In this document: positions 37,178 through 46,811 of the stretch, piece by piece
Numbering within the stretch: the stretch's first letter is position 1
Layout: every line of letters begins with the position of its first letter
Assembly: GCA_023412475.1 (NCBI GenBank)
Contig: JAEYNR010000093.1
Coordinates: 5,523 to 69,522, forward strand
Reading direction: 5' to 3'
Source: Fibrobacterota bacterium
GTDB taxonomy: Bacteria; Fibrobacterota; Chitinivibrionia; Chitinivibrionales; Chitinispirillaceae
DNA length: 64,000 nt
Position numbers and translations under genes: made by a program
Notes under the pieces: model-generated
Told to the model about the DNA's origin: nothing
What the model saw: the letters and a program-made list of their open reading frames with translations, nothing else
The model's database searches: none

Positions 37178-40100
37178 ATGAGAATCCTTTATATTCGGTT
37201 TAAAAATCTGAATTCGCTGGTTGGCGAGTGGGAAATTGATCTTAGTCACCCGGCATTTAGCACTAATGGAATCTTTGCCATTACCGGACCAACAGGTGCA
37301 GGGAAAACTACTATTCTTGATGCAATTTGTCTGGCTCTTTATGGACGTACTCCCAGATTGAATAAAATCACCAAGAGTGGTAATGAAATAATGTCTCGTC
37401 AGAAGGGTGAGTGTTTCGCAGAAGTAATATTTGAAACATCTTCAGGGAGATTTCGTTGTCATTGGAGTCAGCACAGAGCCAGGAAAAAAAGTAATGGTGA
37501 ATTGCAGGCTCCGAAGCATGAGATATCAGATGCGGTTACAGGGAAGATCTTTGAAACAAAGATTCGTGGTGTTGCAGAACAGATTGAGTCTATAAGTGGT
37601 ATTGATTTCGATCGTTTTATCCGTTCGATGCTTCTTGCACAGGGCGGGTTTGCTGCCTTTCTGCAGGCAAATCCAGATGAACGCGCACCTATATTGGAGC
37701 AGATAACCGGAACAGAAATCTACAGCCAAATCTCCATCAGTGTTCATCAGCGTTGCACGGAAGAAAAAAAGAAGCTTAATTGTCTTCGAGCGGAACTGGC
37801 AGCGGTGAATCTATTAAGTGAAGATGAAGAAATGCAGTATAGCTTACTTCTGGAGCAGAGTTCTTCAAAAGAAGCAGAACTGAATGCTCAGTGTACAAAT
37901 CTAAGAAGGACAATAAATTGGCAGGAAAATATCAATAGTATCGAGAATGAACTGTTGAAATTGAGTGAAAGAAAAAAAGACTTGGAAATCCGTCGGGAAA
38001 ACTTTGGTCCAAAGTCTAAGAAGCTGGAACTGGCAACACGCGCTCTTGAATTGTCTGCTGAATACGCAGCACTTCAGGCCTTACGCAGCGAGCAGGGAAC
38101 AGACAGGCAGTGCTGTAGCCAGTTCAAATTCGAACTCCCGGATCTGGAATCTAAAGTAGAAAAAGCTCAACAAACGGTAAAAAATACAATGGCTTCTCTG
38201 GAAACTCAAAGATCGATTCAAAAAGAGGTCTTATTGGTTATCCGCAAAGTGCGGGAGCTTGATCTCAAAATTCAAGAGAAATTGGGGCCAATCACTGCGC
38301 TCTCGGATACTGTTGCTGGAACGGAAAAATCACTTGTTATGTTTCAGAATAAAAGCCAGAAGGATTCTCTGGCTCTTGTTGAGAGTAAAGGTAATCTGGA
38401 AAAACTGAATAAGTTTTTGATAGAGACCAGTAATCACGAAAGGCTAATTGAAAATTTGACCTGGATAACCAAATCTGTTGAGCAGATCGGTGATTTAGAT
38501 AAAAATCAGAATGAAAAGAAAAGAGAGATCGATCTTGCTCAAAAGGAAATGACAGAAGTAAATAATCATTGGATAGAACAGGAAAAATATCAGTATAAAC
38601 TGCAAAAAGATCTTCAGTCCATGAAGGATATGTTTAGCCTGAGGGAAGCTGAACTAAAGAGAATATTAGATTCAAGAGATTTAGCTTCCTGGAGAGAAGA
38701 ACTTTCACAAATAAGAGAAAAAGAGTATCTGCTGGAAAAATTGGATGCATCTGTTGAATCCATTAAAGAATTCAAAGGTAAACTTAGTAAGCTGGAATGT
38801 CGTCGCAGTACCCTGGTTTCTGAAGAAAAAAAATTACAGGAACAAATCGACAGGAAGGTTGTTGAAAGCGGCTTCATCGAGAAGGAAATGAGTTCTCTTG
38901 AGTTGCAGTTATCTCTATTAAATCGGATAAGGGACCTGGAGGAGGCTAGATGTCAACTACGGGATGAAGAACCGTGTCCTTTATGCGGGTCCATACATCA
39001 TCCCTATGCTCAGGGCAATGTTCCCCAGCCCGATGAGACCAGGATTAAGCTCGATAAAGTAAGAAGCAGTTACAAATCGATGAATGAAGAGATCTCCGGA
39101 ATAAGAATTGTGCTGGCTCAAAAGCAGAAGGAACTGGAACATACAGATTCTGAATGCTTTGAATTGAATAAGAAGATAGTTAATGAAAATAACAGCATTG
39201 ATGAGAAATTCTTAAATCTTTCTCTCCAATATTCAGAAGAAGATACCTCAGAGGTACTTGAGAGAACGCGAAAAGATAACGAAATGTGTAAAAACAGGGC
39301 ATCAGATGTGGTGAATACTGCTGAAAAACTGGAAAAAACAATTGAAAATCTGCGTCATTCTCTGGACAGGACAAGAGAACTTCTTATGGAGAGTGAAAGA
39401 AAAACTCAGGCTGCTATTCAAAATAAAAAACATTCTGAACAGAAGATAAATCAGTTAAATAAAGAATATGATACGATTGTTACTCAGCTCAGTAAATTAT
39501 CTGATGACACTCTGGTTGAACTCAGGCAATATGGAATATGTCAAATTCCGGTGAAAAAATTAAACAGAGTATTATCCGATTTGACTGAGTACCGCAACCA
39601 GTGGATCAAAAGACAGGAGGAGAAAACTGTATTTGAAAAACAGATATCCTTACTTGAAGTTCAGATAAATAATCAGAACGAGAAAATTAACGCATTGAAG
39701 TTTGATATTGAAGGGCATCTTATCAGGCTCAGAGCATTAAAAAATGAGCAGAACTCGCTGATAAATGAAAGAATAGCTCTTTTTGGTCAAAAAGATGCCG
39801 ATACAGAGGAAGCCAGTATAACTGATGCGGTTGCTGCAGCAGAGAGCCTACTGGAGAATGCACGTCAATATCTTGCAGCTATTACTGAAGAGTGTAGCAG
39901 GATGAAGGCTAAAATTGAAGCAATCGAAAAACAGATGGTTTCCCGTGACGTTCAAATAAAAGCATCCAGTGAATCTTTTCTTTTAAATATTAATGCAGCA
40001 GGTTTTGAGGATGAGCAAAAATACAGGGATGCTTGTTTGCCGGAAGAGCAAAGGAAAGAGCTGATGAAGCAGGCACGGTTGCTTTCTGACGAACAGATGG

Positions 40101-40858
40101 AAATTGATTCAAAAGTGCAGGAAAAAAGCGTCATACTGGAGAGCGAAAGACAAAAAATGATCACTGATCAATCTCTTGAACAGCTTCACTCGGATTTGGA
40201 ACAAATAGAAAATGATCTTAAAGGAGTTCAGCAGCAGATCGGTGCTGTTAGTCAAAAGCTGACCTATAATTGTGAGCTGAAAAAAAAGCAGAGTCAAAAG
40301 CTGTCTGATATCGGTTCGCAAGAAAAGGAGTGTTCAAAATGGGAAAAGCTTCATGAGCTTATCGGGTCTGCTGATGGGAAAAAATATCGTAATTTTGCTC
40401 AAGGACTGACATTTGAAATAATGATCGGTTATGCAAATGCGCAGTTGCAGAAAATGAGTGATCGTTATCTGCTGATCAGAGACGATTCCGAGCCACTGGA
40501 GCTTAATATCATTGATAGTTATCAGGCAGGAGAAATCCGTTCGACAAAGAATCTCTCTGGTGGAGAAAGTTTTATCGTAAGCCTTTCACTGGCACTTGGA
40601 TTGTCTCAGATGGCCAGTAAAAATGTAAGAGTGGATTCTCTTTTTCTTGATGAAGGTTTTGGGACTCTGGATGAGGATACACTGGACACAGCACTGGAGA
40701 CGCTTGCCGGGTTATATCAGAGTGGAAAGATGATCGGAGTAATTTCGCATGTTCAAGCTCTGAAAGAACGAATCGGTACTCAGATAGAGGTTATTCCACA
40801 AACGGGGGGAAAAAGTATAATCAGTGGCCCCGGATGCAGACAAATGGAACCATCTTAA
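37178..40858 (+). CDS. sbcC: exonuclease SbcCD subunit C (SMC-like ATPase)
   Basis: 1226 residues, at the long end of the family. Walker A GPTGAGKTTILDAICLALYG at residues 35-54. Two long coiled coils flank a zinc-hook CPLCG (about residue 600) used for dimerisation. The ABC signature LSGGESFIVSLSLALGLS and Walker B LFLDEGFGTLDED lie near the C-terminus. ATP-driven partner of SbcD in DNA-end processing. The ATG has no strong Shine-Dalgarno. It stands 486 bases from sbcD, with two interspersed repeats between them. Confidence 0.95.
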   Translation: MRILYIRFKNLNSLVGEWEIDLSHPAFSTNGIFAITGPTGAGKTTILDAICLALYGRTPRLNKITKSGNEIMSRQKGECFAEVIFETSSGRFRCHWSQHRARKKSNGELQAPKHEISDAVTGKIFETKIRGVAEQIESISGIDFDRFIRSMLLAQGGFAAFLQANPDERAPILEQITGTEIYSQISISVHQRCTEEKKKLNCLRAELAAVNLLSEDEEMQYSLLLEQSSSKEAELNAQCTNLRRTINWQENINSIENELLKLSERKKDLEIRRENFGPKSKKLELATRALELSAEYAALQALRSEQGTDRQCCSQFKFELPDLESKVEKAQQTVKNTMASLETQRSIQKEVLLVIRKVRELDLKIQEKLGPITALSDTVAGTEKSLVMFQNKSQKDSLALVESKGNLEKLNKFLIETSNHERLIENLTWITKSVEQIGDLDKNQNEKKREIDLAQKEMTEVNNHWIEQEKYQYKLQKDLQSMKDMFSLREAELKRILDSRDLASWREELSQIREKEYLLEKLDASVESIKEFKGKLSKLECRRSTLVSEEKKLQEQIDRKVVESGFIEKEMSSLELQLSLLNRIRDLEEARCQLRDEEPCPLCGSIHHPYAQGNVPQPDETRIKLDKVRSSYKSMNEEISGIRIVLAQKQKELEHTDSECFELNKKIVNENNSIDEKFLNLSLQYSEEDTSEVLERTRKDNEMCKNRASDVVNTAEKLEKTIENLRHSLDRTRELLMESERKTQAAIQNKKHSEQKINQLNKEYDTIVTQLSKLSDDTLVELRQYGICQIPVKKLNRVLSDLTEYRNQWIKRQEEKTVFEKQISLLEVQINNQNEKINALKFDIEGHLIRLRALKNEQNSLINERIALFGQKDADTEEASITDAVAAAESLLENARQYLAAITEECSRMKAKIEAIEKQMVSRDVQIKASSESFLLNINAAGFEDEQKYRDACLPEEQRKELMKQARLLSDEQMEIDSKVQEKSVILESERQKMITDQSLEQLHSDLEQIENDLKGVQQQIGAVSQKLTYNCELKKKQSQKLSDIGSQEKECSKWEKLHELIGSADGKKYRNFAQGLTFEIMIGYANAQLQKMSDRYLLIRDDSEPLELNIIDSYQAGEIRSTKNLSGGESFIVSLSLALGLSQMASKNVRVDSLFLDEGFGTLDEDTLDTALETLAGLYQSGKMIGVISHVQALKERIGTQIEVIPQTGGKSIISGPGCRQMEPS

Positions 40859-41097
40859 GGCTGTAACGTCGAAAGGGGAATCTTTATAAAGTATGGCAAG
40901 TGGAAAAACTTTTTAAAACCAGAATTGTAGGTCTTGCCTGCCTCGTTAACATGAAACTATGTTAAATAAATAATAATGAAAGGTCGATAGCTGTGCGAGT
41001 TATCACCAGAGAAAATGTCTAATTTGCTGGATGTTCTGTTCATCTGCATATGCTTTAAACAGATACTAAAAACAGCCCAAATTTTACAGAGGAACTT

Positions 41098-42186
41098 TTG
41101 CGATTTCGAAAATTGCGCATCATTTTCATCAACTTTATTTTAATCACAGGCATCCCTTTTGCCAGAGTGCTTATCCTGCCGACTGAACCCAATATCCGCT
41201 ATACAGGAAGAATCGATGACCGGCGTGCAGATAATTATCGTTTTGATTGGCCTGGAGTCTCGATTGAGGCGAAGTTTGAGGGAACATCTTGTTCCATACA
41301 GATGAATGGTGCAGGTGAATTATTTAACATTTTTATAGATGATCAACCGGTAAAGGTAATCAGAACCGATTCGGCAATGTATAAAGTTTATGAGCTTGCC
41401 TCAGGATTGAGGGATACGGTGCACAGGCTTTTGATTACAAAACGATTTGTACATAAAAATGCCATATCTGAATTCAGGGGGATTATTCTCGATAGTGGAA
41501 AAACTCTGCTGCCACTTTCTCCCAAACCCCGTTACCGGATTGAATTTATAGGGGCATCTTCACTAAATGGTTTTGGCAATGAGGCTACCACACTTCGCTG
41601 CGATAGCGAGACAGTTTCAAATTCTTCTAATTGTTTTGATTCCTATGGTCCTGTTGCTGCGCGATTTCTGGAAGCAGAATGTGCGGTTATCGCCCTAAGC
41701 AGCAAAGGAGTGGTAAGAAACTGGGCTTCACTATTTATCAACTCTTTCGAGACTTTTCCTGAGTTTTACACCAGAACCATATTAAGTGAACCGGGTTTAC
41801 CCTGGGATTATAATAAGTGGGTTCCACATATAGTGGTAGTAAATCTTGGTACAAATGATTTTTCAACTAAACCTCATCCACCTTCAATACTTTTTAAGAA
41901 CTATTACTGGGCTTTTCTTCAGTTTCTATATCAGATATACCCTGAAGTAGACATCGTTTGTTTAACCTCAGATAAAGAGCCTTTGAAGAGCCTTGTTAAC
42001 AAAATAGTCAAAGAGGAAAAAGAGCTGGGCAATGACAGGATACATTTCTTTAGTTATGATCCGATACATATGCATGAACGTGGCTGTGACTGGCATCCCA
42101 ACACCGTTGCTCACAGAAAGATTGCCAGAAAACTGGCTTATCATATTAAGCCAATACTGGAAGGAAAGTTTAAGAATATCAAATAA
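41098..42186 (+). CDS. secreted SGNH-hydrolase, carbohydrate esterase family 2-like
   Basis: 362 residues from TTG 41098, placed after AGAGGAAC. Short signal-like hydrophobic N-terminus (FINFILITGIPFARVLI). An N-terminal jelly-roll domain of CE2 type (about 30-130) is followed by an SGNH fold: IEFIGASSLNGFGNE (block I), VVNLGTNDF (block III) and DWHPNTVAHRKIA (block V with the His). Block I has Ala-Ser-Ser where many members have Gly-Asp-Ser; a serine is present. Family role is removal of acetyl groups from xylan or other sugars. Extracellular or periplasmic. Confidence 0.85.
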   Translation: MRFRKLRIIFINFILITGIPFARVLILPTEPNIRYTGRIDDRRADNYRFDWPGVSIEAKFEGTSCSIQMNGAGELFNIFIDDQPVKVIRTDSAMYKVYELASGLRDTVHRLLITKRFVHKNAISEFRGIILDSGKTLLPLSPKPRYRIEFIGASSLNGFGNEATTLRCDSETVSNSSNCFDSYGPVAARFLEAECAVIALSSKGVVRNWASLFINSFETFPEFYTRTILSEPGLPWDYNKWVPHIVVVNLGTNDFSTKPHPPSILFKNYYWAFLQFLYQIYPEVDIVCLTSDKEPLKSLVNKIVKEEKELGNDRIHFFSYDPIHMHERGCDWHPNTVAHRKIARKLAYHIKPILEGKFKNIK

Positions 42187-42250
42187 CTATGATTACGGCA
42201 ATTAAATGTTTCCCACATTAAGAACAATATTTCGGAATACTACTATTCTC

Positions 42251-42427
42251 CTGGATACAAGAAATAAGCATGAAATCCGAAACTCGAATATGAAATGGGA
42301 AAAAGGACTCGATGATAAACTATAGTTACTTGAAATACTCTTATTCCCTGTTTAGAAATTGGAATATGAAATTTGTTTAGGATTTAAGATTTGTGATTTG
42401 GAATTTACTTTCGATTAGATAACTGAG
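42251..42427 (+). repeat. AT-rich interspersed element, copy 3
   Basis: Matches 5296-5430 in the same orientation and 36910-37110 in the opposite one. Sits in the 313-base gap between the CE2-like gene and the convergent amylase gene. A GTCCCCTT (42446-42453) / AAGGGGAC (42459-42466) stem-loop follows directly, possibly a transcription stop; the downstream sequence GATTTTAGGGGGAT lacks a long T run. Confidence 0.65.
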
Positions 42428-42499
42428 AGTAATGATATCTCCTTTGTCCCCTTTATTTAAGGGGACGATTTTAGGGGGATCCTCTTAACCTTTGAACCT

Positions 42500-44398
42500 C
42501 TATTTGAATACCACACATCCGGCAGCAGGAATTGTCAACCAGACAGCATTCATTGCGCACTTTTCTGTAACTTCAATCTTAGAACCGGTTTGCTTTTGAT
42601 CGCTGGAGTAAAGACAGGTTAAGGAATCGGCGATTTTGTGCAAGCCTTTGTCGATAACCACCCAGGCACTTCTGGAGTTATCTGGATCGGTATTGATTGC
42701 ACAAAGAATTTCTGTGTCGCTGAAGATTCTTGACCATGGCAGTACCGAAAGCATGCGATCGCCAATTGGGCGGGGGAAATCAAAATCTGAGCCATTACCT
42801 GAGATTGGTCTTAAGTATTGTCTGCCTCTTCTTAATGGAAGTTCCTGTTTACGAATATTGATAATATTGCTGATTTCTTTATAAGAAGGTGTTTTTTCGT
42901 TGAAAAAATGGCGGTTTTTTGAACGGAACGCTCCAAATTCTCCACCGAACATTGCCTCACGGATGAAGCGGTCATTGCCCCCTTCGCCATCAAAGCATTG
43001 TTCCGTACCATAATAGATACAGGGTATACCCATGGTCAGTATATTAAAAGCCATGGCATTGACCACCAGTTTTTCCCAGTCTTTGTTTTTTGCACAGAAT
43101 CGTGCCTTCTGTTCTCCATTTCGAACCTGGTCATGGTCATCAAATAATGTTACCACTTTATCTCTGAACCAGACATGTGATTCTTTTTTAATTAATACAG
43201 AATTCCTGAAAAGATCAAAATATTCGATTGGATCAGCATATCCTTTTACTGTCCATTCGATTTTACCTGGGATATCGGCGATACCTAAAGCGGCATTCAT
43301 TCCGGTTTCTTCCAGTGTTGTAAATGCACTTTTACGATCACCTGTTATTTCTGCGATCAGATAGAAGTTCTCTTTTCCAATGGACTGAGTGAATTCGTGA
43401 ATTACCGATGTAAAATACCTGGATGCACCTTTGTCCATGTGTTTTACTGTATCGACCCTGAAGCCATCTATATCAGTTTCAGCAATCCAGAAATTGTAAA
43501 CTTCACATAAAAATTTTAAAGCTTGTGATGGATGATAATTGTTAAGGTCTCCATTGCCTAGCTTTAGCTCTTTTAAGTCGAAAAAATCACCTTCAACATA
43601 TTCCGGGTAATAGTCCCAGCTTGAAATTCGGCCTTTCTGTTGAAAAATTTCGGGGTGTTGAAATTCCAGTGGCCAGATTGCATCAGAGGAATCTACTCCG
43701 TTCTGAGGTCCTGGTACGAAAGGAATTGATGGTACGCCGTTTCTGTCATTGAACCCCTGAACCGGGTAGAAATTGCCATCCCATCGTGGATCCATAATCG
43801 TATTTCCATTGTTGTCCTTTGACGGATAGCGCTGGAGATTTACCTGATATGAGAATACATTTCCGGTGTGATTGAGAATGATATCCAGAATTATATAGAT
43901 ACCATGAGAGTGTGCTGTTTTAACCAGGCTTTTTAAATCTTCACGAGTACCAAAATGTGGATCAACATCCAAAAAATTCTGTATTCCGTAACCATGGTAT
44001 GTTTCTAAAAAAGCTACCTGACGAAAGATTGGGCTGATCCATACAGCGGAAACCCCCATTCTGGAAAGATATCCCATTTTGCTTTCCAGTCCTTTTAACG
44101 TTCCGCCAACCCATCTGCTGCCGCTCTCACGCCATTTAGAGGCTTCTTCATCTGATAAAACCGCATTTCCATTGTCTTTTTTTGTGTATAGAGGTGTTTT
44201 GCCGGTGGTAACTGGTGCACCTTTATTATCCAGGAAATCTTTTTCATTTCCATCCGAAAAACGGTCAAGCATAAGAAAATAAAGAACCTGGTCTTCCCAT
44301 GCGTAAGGAGATGGATGGTAGCTTTTCTGAGGTGAGTTGATGAGATTTTTCAGGTTGATCTGGTTGAGTGAATATTCGCAGCGGTGTTTGTGTGACAT
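42500..44398 (-). CDS. alpha-amylase family (GH13) enzyme
   Basis: 632 residues from ATG 44398 with AAGGAG at good spacing. The GH13 barrel motifs are in order: YLSRMGVSAVWISPIF, then ILDIILNHTGN (region I), DGFRVDTVKHMDKG (region II, nucleophile Asp), LIAEITGD (region III, acid Glu) and LFDDHDQVRNG (region IV). The C-terminal domain is a small beta-sandwich. There is no signal peptide, so the enzyme is cytoplasmic and likely works on imported malto-oligosaccharides, glycogen or a trehalose-linked route. It diverges from the broken C25 peptidase gene. Confidence 0.92.
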   Translation of the reverse strand: MSHKHRCEYSLNQINLKNLINSPQKSYHPSPYAWEDQVLYFLMLDRFSDGNEKDFLDNKGAPVTTGKTPLYTKKDNGNAVLSDEEASKWRESGSRWVGGTLKGLESKMGYLSRMGVSAVWISPIFRQVAFLETYHGYGIQNFLDVDPHFGTREDLKSLVKTAHSHGIYIILDIILNHTGNVFSYQVNLQRYPSKDNNGNTIMDPRWDGNFYPVQGFNDRNGVPSIPFVPGPQNGVDSSDAIWPLEFQHPEIFQQKGRISSWDYYPEYVEGDFFDLKELKLGNGDLNNYHPSQALKFLCEVYNFWIAETDIDGFRVDTVKHMDKGASRYFTSVIHEFTQSIGKENFYLIAEITGDRKSAFTTLEETGMNAALGIADIPGKIEWTVKGYADPIEYFDLFRNSVLIKKESHVWFRDKVVTLFDDHDQVRNGEQKARFCAKNKDWEKLVVNAMAFNILTMGIPCIYYGTEQCFDGEGGNDRFIREAMFGGEFGAFRSKNRHFFNEKTPSYKEISNIINIRKQELPLRRGRQYLRPISGNGSDFDFPRPIGDRMLSVLPWSRIFSDTEILCAINTDPDNSRSAWVVIDKGLHKIADSLTCLYSSDQKQTGSKIEVTEKCAMNAVWLTIPAAGCVVFK

Positions 44399-44503
44399 GG
44401 ATTGCTCCTTTTTGATTATTTATTAAGTTATAATTGGATGGGAAAGATGTATAATTATAATTTATTACTACTTATAAACATCAAAAAAAAGAATGGATTG
44501 ACA

Positions 44504-46252
44504 ATGAATCGATTTGTCAGAATGCTCTTATTCACTTTTTTTATTGCATTCAATGTTATTTCAACAGATCTGATTGATTTTTATTCAGAGAAGAATCGAT
44601 GTGATTATCTGGTGATAACTCCCCGGATCTTTTCTGATATATCTAAAGAGTTGGCAAATTATCGTAACCAGAATACCTTTGATGATGTGGAGGAGGCACG
44701 TCAGATTATTCTGGAAGATCTGCCGGATTATAGTTTACTGGAAGCTCCGGACAGTCTGATTCTAAATGCACTGGGATGGGCTTGTAAAAACTGGGCTGCA
44801 AAGCCCAAATATGTGGTGTTTATCGGGGATGATTCTGCCAGATACGTACCCGAAGATTCAATATTTATAAGCAGTGGCCCTATGCCAACTCACATTACTG
44901 GATGGATTGGTAATGGTGAATTGTATAATGATACTGTATTAGAATATGGTGACAACTGGTATAAAATGGATGACATGAATAAAGCGTTTACTATTGGCAG
45001 GATTCCATGTGAAACATCTCAGCAGCTAAGCCTCTATATCGATAAAGTCATTCGGTATTAAAAAGCGGAAGCCGGGCAATGGCGAAACAAGGTTTTATTT
45101 TTTGCAGAGGACAGTGTTAACAACTCAAAGCTGGATGGGGTAGACCATGAGGGCTTGGTCTGGGGCTGTTCAGATATATTGCAAAACTGGTTTTCTGAGT
45201 ACATTTTTTTCAATGATTTTACAGGAGAAAATAGGATAAATGATGCCAGAGATGCATTCTTCAAGGCTGTCAATGATAATGTTAACTGGGTGATATTTAG
45301 TTCTCACGGGCATCCCTCCCACATCACAAATGAGAGGGTTTTAAGGGCTTCTGACCAAACTTATTTCAACAATGTGGAGCATCCTGTTATCCTTTTTTCT
45401 ATGTCCTGCAGCAATGGCGCGTTTATTAGAAATACCGACAGTTCTATGTGTAAGAGTTTTCTGTTTACTCCCAATGGGGGGGCAATTGCCTACATCGCGA
45501 CTCCAAATGTAGCTTATAGTAGCTCCAATAATCGTTTAATTCAGTCTGTATGCGCATTGAATGATACTAATCCGCAACATAGTATCGGGCATCTTTTAAC
45601 ACAAGTTCAAAGTACCAGTCAACGACTTTTAATGGATTATCAAATCATCGGAGATCCGGCAATTCGGATAAACAGGAGCCGACAGATTGATATTTCTTTA
45701 ACACATAGTACTAATTCGATTGCATGTGACATTTCTGAGCCATCGTTTACTGCCGGATCTGTTACCTGGCAAATCAGCAAAAAACGATACGCATCAGCAC
45801 AAAAAGACATAATTCGTGATTCGATTCTTTATTCTGACAGTCAGACAGTACAAGGTCGCTCCTTTTCAATTACCATTCCCAAGAATGTACCTGATGCATA
45901 CTTTAGTCTCTATGTCTGGAATGATTCCTTTGAAGGGAGAGCTGGTTTTAAGTTTAATGAATCATCTGTTTCACAAAACCATCGTCATCAAAAGAGAGGG
46001 GTTTCGTTTAAGATTAATGTTGCTAATTCCAGATGTTTAGTGTTTTCGTTTGGATCGCCACTTTCTGGTACTGCTAAAGTTGAGTTTTACCAGTTGAATG
46101 GACAGCGTACATCTGTTCTGAACATTCCTGAAGGGACTGAAACATTTAGGTATGACCATGGTGTTAAAGGTCCACTGTCAGGGACAAAAATTGTAGTCTT
46201 ACGGGTTAATGGAAGAGTTGTTGGGAAACAGGTGATTCAGATTTTGAAATGA
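44504..46252 (+). pseudogene. C25 (gingipain-type) peptidase gene split by an in-frame TAA
   Basis: ATG 44504 is followed by a signal peptide (RMLLFTFFIAFNVIS) and a peptidase C25-like domain. The frame reads YIDKVIRY, then stop TAA at 45059-45061, then continues in the same frame KAEAGQWRNKVLFFAEDSVN and on to the catalytic region: His in FSSHGHPSH and Cys in LFSMSCSNG. A sorting-like beta domain ends it (VEFYQLNGQRTSVL...). Without the stop this would be about 582 residues. A frame open upstream from 44402 is possible but lacks a ribosome site and a signal peptide. Real nonsense mutation or sequencing error cannot be separated here; restart within the second part (45155) would lack the N-terminal half. 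Confidence 0.85.
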
Positions 46253-46811
46253 TTTGGGGTTGTTGTTTGTGGTGGAAGGTGATGGGATTTCCTGGCGAAG
46301 TTGGAAAATAAATCTATTTAGTTTCGTGTTATCAAGATTTCTCGTTCCCACAGATACTGCGATGAAACAGTCTTCCAACCTCTCCGAAAACAAAATAAAA
46401 ATGGGTATTCCTGCTTTATTCGGACCTGGGGGGGGGTGCTCTTCTAAAAACAGTAACCGAATATATGCATCATGGTTGTGGTTGGGTTAAGAGGGCCATT
46501 TATATAGTTACTCTATTTTAATTTGGGTTTGAGGTTTCGGATTTGCCCTGTTTTTGAGTAACGGGATGAATTGATATCGGGGAGAGTTACGTTGTGGTTT
46601 TTCGGCTTTTTCACTGCGATGGGTATTCCAAGGATTTATTGAACTTATAAATAAGTGATTACTGAATGATATTTTGAACAAAATCATATTTAGGTTATCA
46701 CTAATCGATTACATTGAATATAGTTTCTTGTAATACAAATATCTGAAGATCGAGAAATGTTGATAGATCCTCCGATTTCTGGTTTTATCGACATAAAACA
46801 AGGTATCAGTA
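46253..46811. other. intergenic stretch without a gene
   Basis: Between the C25 peptidase remnant and the large outer-membrane protein, both on the plus strand. It holds a run of nine G at 46428-46436 in otherwise AT-rich DNA. No repeat copy, gene or terminator recognised. Confidence 0.5.

Noticed and set aside
44402..44503. N-terminal extension of the C25 peptidase
   Set aside because: No ribosome site at 44402, while ATG 44504 gives a proper signal peptide.
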